Source: Bacillota bacterium
GTDB lineage: Bacteria > Bacillota > Clostridia > Lachnospirales > Lachnospiraceae
NCBI GenBank assembly: GCA_023428655.1
Contig: JAEYXC010000152.1
Span: 1 to 8,509, forward strand
Reading direction: 5' to 3'
DNA: 8,509 nucleotides
Shown here: positions 5,952-8,509 of the stretch, one piece after another
How positions within the stretch are numbered: position 1 is the stretch's first letter
Layout: each line of letters opens with the position of its first letter
The notes under the pieces: model-generated
What the model was told of the DNA's origin: nothing
Seen by the model: only the letters and a program-made list of their open reading frames with translations
Database searches by the model: none
Translations under genes and position numbers: made by a program

Positions 5952-7309
5952 GCAGAAAATCGCCTTATCCGTTTTCTTGCATAGAAAAAGCTGGCAACCT
6001 GCCCGATCCCCGCCAACGCCCAGGTAACCGGATAACAGGCAAACAGTACCATTACCGTTGGAAACCATGCAAAGACCGTCACTAACCAGACAATTCTCAT
6101 CAGACAGGCTCCAATCAAGGTACAAAGCATCGGAAGGATGGAGTACCCCATTCCTCTGGTTAAGCCCGGAAATACATTCATAATGCCACAGGTAAAATAA
6201 GCAATCATCAGCACATTGATTCGAATGATCCCCAGCCGGATTACCTCCTGATCCGTGGTAAAGAAGGTAAGTAATGGTCTTGCAAACAATATGGTCAAAC
6301 CACCAATGACAATCCAGGTCGCAAAGATTAATACGGTGCAAACCTTTGCCACCTTATCAATTCTGTCGTATTTCTTCGCCCCCATGTTCTGACCGGTAAA
6401 GGTTATGGCCGCATTATAATAAGCATTCATGGGGGTTGCCACAAAGCCCTCGATATTTCCGGCGGCAGAGCCGGCAGCTACCATTGCAGAGCCGAAGGAA
6501 TTGACTGCTGATTGAATCAGTACATTGGAGACGGAAAACAGTAATCCCTGTAAGCCGGCAGGCAGTCCAATCCTTACGATCTGAAGCAGCTTTCTTCCAT
6601 CAATCCTCAGCCTACGAAGATTTAGACGAAGGTTATTATCCTTGCTGCGCATCAGACTTCGTAGAATGAGTAGCATGGACAGATACTGAGATATCACGGT
6701 TGCCCAGGCCACACCATCAACACTCATATTTAGCGCTAGAATGAAAAACAAATTCAGAATAACATTAACTATTCCGGCTATCAACAAATAGTACATCGGT
6801 CGTCGGCTGTCCCCAACGGCACGCAGAATAGCCGCACCAAAGTTATATACCATACTGGCAGGGAGGCCAATAAAATAAATTCTAAGGTAGAGAGAGGAAA
6901 GATCAATGATATCACCCGGTGTCCCTACCATGTTCAATAACGGATTACATAACAAGAATCCCAGCAGCATTACGAAGCAACCTCCAATAATACTGACTGC
7001 TATCGAGGTATGTACCGATTTGCTGATGGACTCCTGACGTCCTGCTCCGTAATCCTGGGCTACGATAACACTGGTACCTACCGATAATCCCATAAACAAA
7101 TTCACAATCAGGTTTATGATTGATCCTGAGGCCCCAACTGCTGCCAAGGCCACCTTTCCAGAGAACCTTCCAACTACAATCATATCCGCCGCATTAAAGA
7201 GCAGCTGGAGTATATTCATTGCCATAATCGGCAGGGCAAATAATAATATTTTGCCAACAATAGGACCATTACACATATCCGTGTCTCTCGTTCGAGTCAT
7301 CTTTTTCAT
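5948..7309 (-). CDS. MATE-family efflux transporter
   Basis: Predicted inner-membrane multidrug/toxin antiporter, coupled to Na+ or H+; the substrate cannot be told from sequence. The 453 residues are the usual MATE length and show about 12 hydrophobic segments in two halves, each starting after a short basic stretch. Family-like motifs include NGPIVGKILLFALPIM (14-29), LLFNAADMIVVGRF (36-49), AILRAVGDSRRPMYY (160-174), IGLPAGLQGLLFSVSN (247-262), AITFTGQNMGAKKYDRI (301-317) and FPGLTRGMGYSILPM (380-394). The C-terminus is basic (RKRIRRFSA). The start at 7309 follows AAGGAAG at a rather short spacing; an ATG at 7300 (fourth codon) is a possible alternative. It runs in the same direction as the ABC exporter gene 154 bases upstream, a common pairing of efflux genes. 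Its stop lies within the tyrS promoter, and no separate terminator follows. Confidence 0.94.
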   Translation of the reverse strand: MKKMTRTRDTDMCNGPIVGKILLFALPIMAMNILQLLFNAADMIVVGRFSGKVALAAVGASGSIINLIVNLFMGLSVGTSVIVAQDYGAGRQESISKSVHTSIAVSIIGGCFVMLLGFLLCNPLLNMVGTPGDIIDLSSLYLRIYFIGLPASMVYNFGAAILRAVGDSRRPMYYLLIAGIVNVILNLFFILALNMSVDGVAWATVISQYLSMLLILRSLMRSKDNNLRLNLRRLRIDGRKLLQIVRIGLPAGLQGLLFSVSNVLIQSAVNSFGSAMVAAGSAAGNIEGFVATPMNAYYNAAITFTGQNMGAKKYDRIDKVAKVCTVLIFATWIVIGGLTILFARPLLTFFTTDQEVIRLGIIRINVLMIAYFTCGIMNVFPGLTRGMGYSILPMLCTLIGACLMRIVWLVTVFAWFPTVMVLFACYPVTWALAGIGQVASFFYARKRIRRFSA

Positions 7310-7333
7310 CGCTTCCTTCGTTTCAATGTCTGT

Positions 7334-7339
7334 ATTATA
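7334..7339 (-). promoter_or_regulatory. Possible -10 element for the MATE gene
   Basis: TATAAT occurs on the - strand 24 bases before the MATE start, inside a near-palindromic AT stretch. The upstream -35 is poor: TTGCTG is about 20 bases away and nothing better lies at 17. The ABC-MATE gap (7310-7463) has no clear terminator, so the MATE gene may instead be read through from the ABC gene. Confidence 0.3.
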
Positions 7340-7463
7340 TACTATATTAGTCTAAAAAGCAGCAATCCATTGTATCTATATAGTCCTATATTACTCCATC
7401 TTCTATTTAATGTTAATAGCACCTTTGGGTATTATGATCCGCATTCATCGGAATGGTTGTCAT

Positions 7464-8509
7464 TTATTCGAACTGTGCTTGATAAAGTCTATAATAAAAG
7501 CCCTTTTTCTCCATTAGCTCCCTATGGGTACCCTGCTCAATAATATTTCCACGGTCCACAACCAGGATATTATCCGCTCCCTGTATGGTGGATAAGCGAT
7601 GAGCAATTACAAAGCAGGTCTTCTGCTCCATCAATTTTCTCATTGCCTTCTGTATCTTAATCTCTGTTCGGGTATCCACATTCGAGGTGGCTTCATCCAA
7701 TATCAGCATTTTAGCCTCTAACAGCATGGCACGAGCTATGGTTAACAGCTGCTTCTGACCCTTAGAAATATTCATACCATCTTCGTTAATAATGGTATCA
7801 TAGCCCATGGGTAATCGCATGATATAGGAATGCATTCCAGCCAGCTTTGCTGCCTCCATCACCTCTTCCCTTGTTGCATTTTCCTTCCCATAAGCAATAT
7901 TCTCAAAGATCGTACCCTGAAACAACCAGGTATCCTGAAGGACCATGGCATAAGCCTTGCGAAGACTACCTCTGGTCACATCACCGATCTCCTGCTCATC
8001 CACAAAGATATTTCCCTCCCATACATCATAAAATCGCATTAAGAGGTTGATAATCGTGGTCTTCCCCGCTCCGGTGGGACCAACGATGGCCGTCAGACTG
8101 CCCGGATGTGCATGAAGGAAGAGCTTCTTAATAATTGGCTTATCCGGAAGGTATCCGAAGGTAATCTCCTTCATGACCACATCTCCATGAACCTCGCTTA
8201 GCACCCTTGCATTATGTATATCCTCCGGTTCCGATGCTTCATCCAACAATTTGAATATCCGTTCGGCGGCCGCCGCTGCGGATTGAAGCTCACTGATGAT
8301 ATTGGCTATCTCATTGATCGGACCGGAGAATTTCCTGCTATATTGTACAAAGGAGGAAATATTACCAAGTGACATACTGCCGAATAGATAAAGAATTGCA
8401 CCGGATACTGTGATCAAGGATAGTGAAAGATTATTAATAAAATTAACCGTCGGTCCGGTGATACTACCGTAATATTCCGATGCATAATATGCTTCAACCG
8501 TCTCTGTAT
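7464..8509 (-). CDS. ABC exporter subunit, membrane domain fused to ATPase (5' end outside window)
   Basis: Partial: the frame is open to the right edge and 347 C-terminal residues are visible, roughly 60% of a usual 570-620-residue half-exporter. The first part is the end of the transmembrane domain (about 1-70, with YYGSITGPTVNFINNL, a hydrophobic helix and FVQYSRKFSGPINEIANI). The ATPase domain follows with Walker A GPTGAGKT (143-150), Q-loop Gln191 (VLQDTW), signature NISKGQ (246-251), Walker B MLILDEATS (267-275) with catalytic Glu272, and switch His303 (VIAHRLST). The signature SKGQ departs from canonical SGGQ. The apparent TTG start at 8417 is not a real start, because homologous sequence continues upstream of it. 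Such subunits are often encoded next to a partner subunit, which would lie beyond the edge. Likely multidrug or lipid export; substrate unknown. Confidence 0.94.
   Translation of the reverse strand, partial: TETVEAYYASEYYGSITGPTVNFINNLSLSLITVSGAILYLFGSMSLGNISSFVQYSRKFSGPINEIANIISELQSAAAAAERIFKLLDEASEPEDIHNARVLSEVHGDVVMKEITFGYLPDKPIIKKLFLHAHPGSLTAIVGPTGAGKTTIINLLMRFYDVWEGNIFVDEQEIGDVTRGSLRKAYAMVLQDTWLFQGTIFENIAYGKENATREEVMEAAKLAGMHSYIMRLPMGYDTIINEDGMNISKGQKQLLTIARAMLLEAKMLILDEATSNVDTRTEIKIQKAMRKLMEQKTCFVIAHRLSTIQGADNILVVDRGNIIEQGTHRELMEKKGFYYRLYQAQFE

Noticed and set aside
5889..6341. 150-codon open frame on the - strand
   Set aside because: It overlaps the MATE gene in another frame, has a Cys/His/Trp-rich composition typical of a shadow frame, and runs through the tyrS promoter.

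Overview
This window looks like chromosomal DNA from a low-to-moderate GC Firmicute, most likely a Clostridia/Lachnospiraceae-type anaerobe. That placement is an inference. It rests on a Thermotoga-like 338-residue DAHP synthase, strong purine-rich ribosome binding sites, consensus TTGACA/TATAAT promoters, a T-box leader on tyrS and Firmicute-style multidrug transporters. I see no phage, IS, CRISPR, tRNA or rRNA feature.

Left half (about 1-4090, + strand): an aromatic amino acid operon. A perfect consensus promoter (123-151) precedes aroF (DAHP synthase, first shikimate step). tyrA (prephenate dehydrogenase with ACT domain) and aroA (EPSP synthase) follow. A strong intrinsic terminator lies at 4048-4087. 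Bases 1-122 contain no gene I can support. The 182-base tyrA-aroA gap is the most interesting stretch. It holds a possible 8-residue leader peptide with consecutive Phe-Tyr-Tyr codons, competing RNA pairings and a terminator-like hairpin, so it could be a ribosome-mediated attenuator. This is unproven.

Middle (4088-5951, - strand): tyrS faces the aro operon convergently. Its roughly 320-nt 5' leader is a clear tyrosine T-box riboswitch with specifier codon UAC, T-box sequence, antiterminator and terminator. It is driven by a near-consensus promoter whose -35 hexamer contains the stop codon of the next gene upstream.

Right half (5948-8509, - strand): a MATE-family efflux transporter, preceded by the C-terminal part of an ABC exporter (membrane domain plus ATPase) that runs off the right edge.

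Together, the left and middle sections make and charge tyrosine. Tyrosine could be sensed at enzyme level (regulatory domain of DAHP synthase, ACT domain of TyrA) and at RNA level (T-box on tyrS, possibly an attenuator before aroA). The transporters have no evident metabolic link to this, but nothing resembling a dedicated terminator separates them from the tyrS leader.
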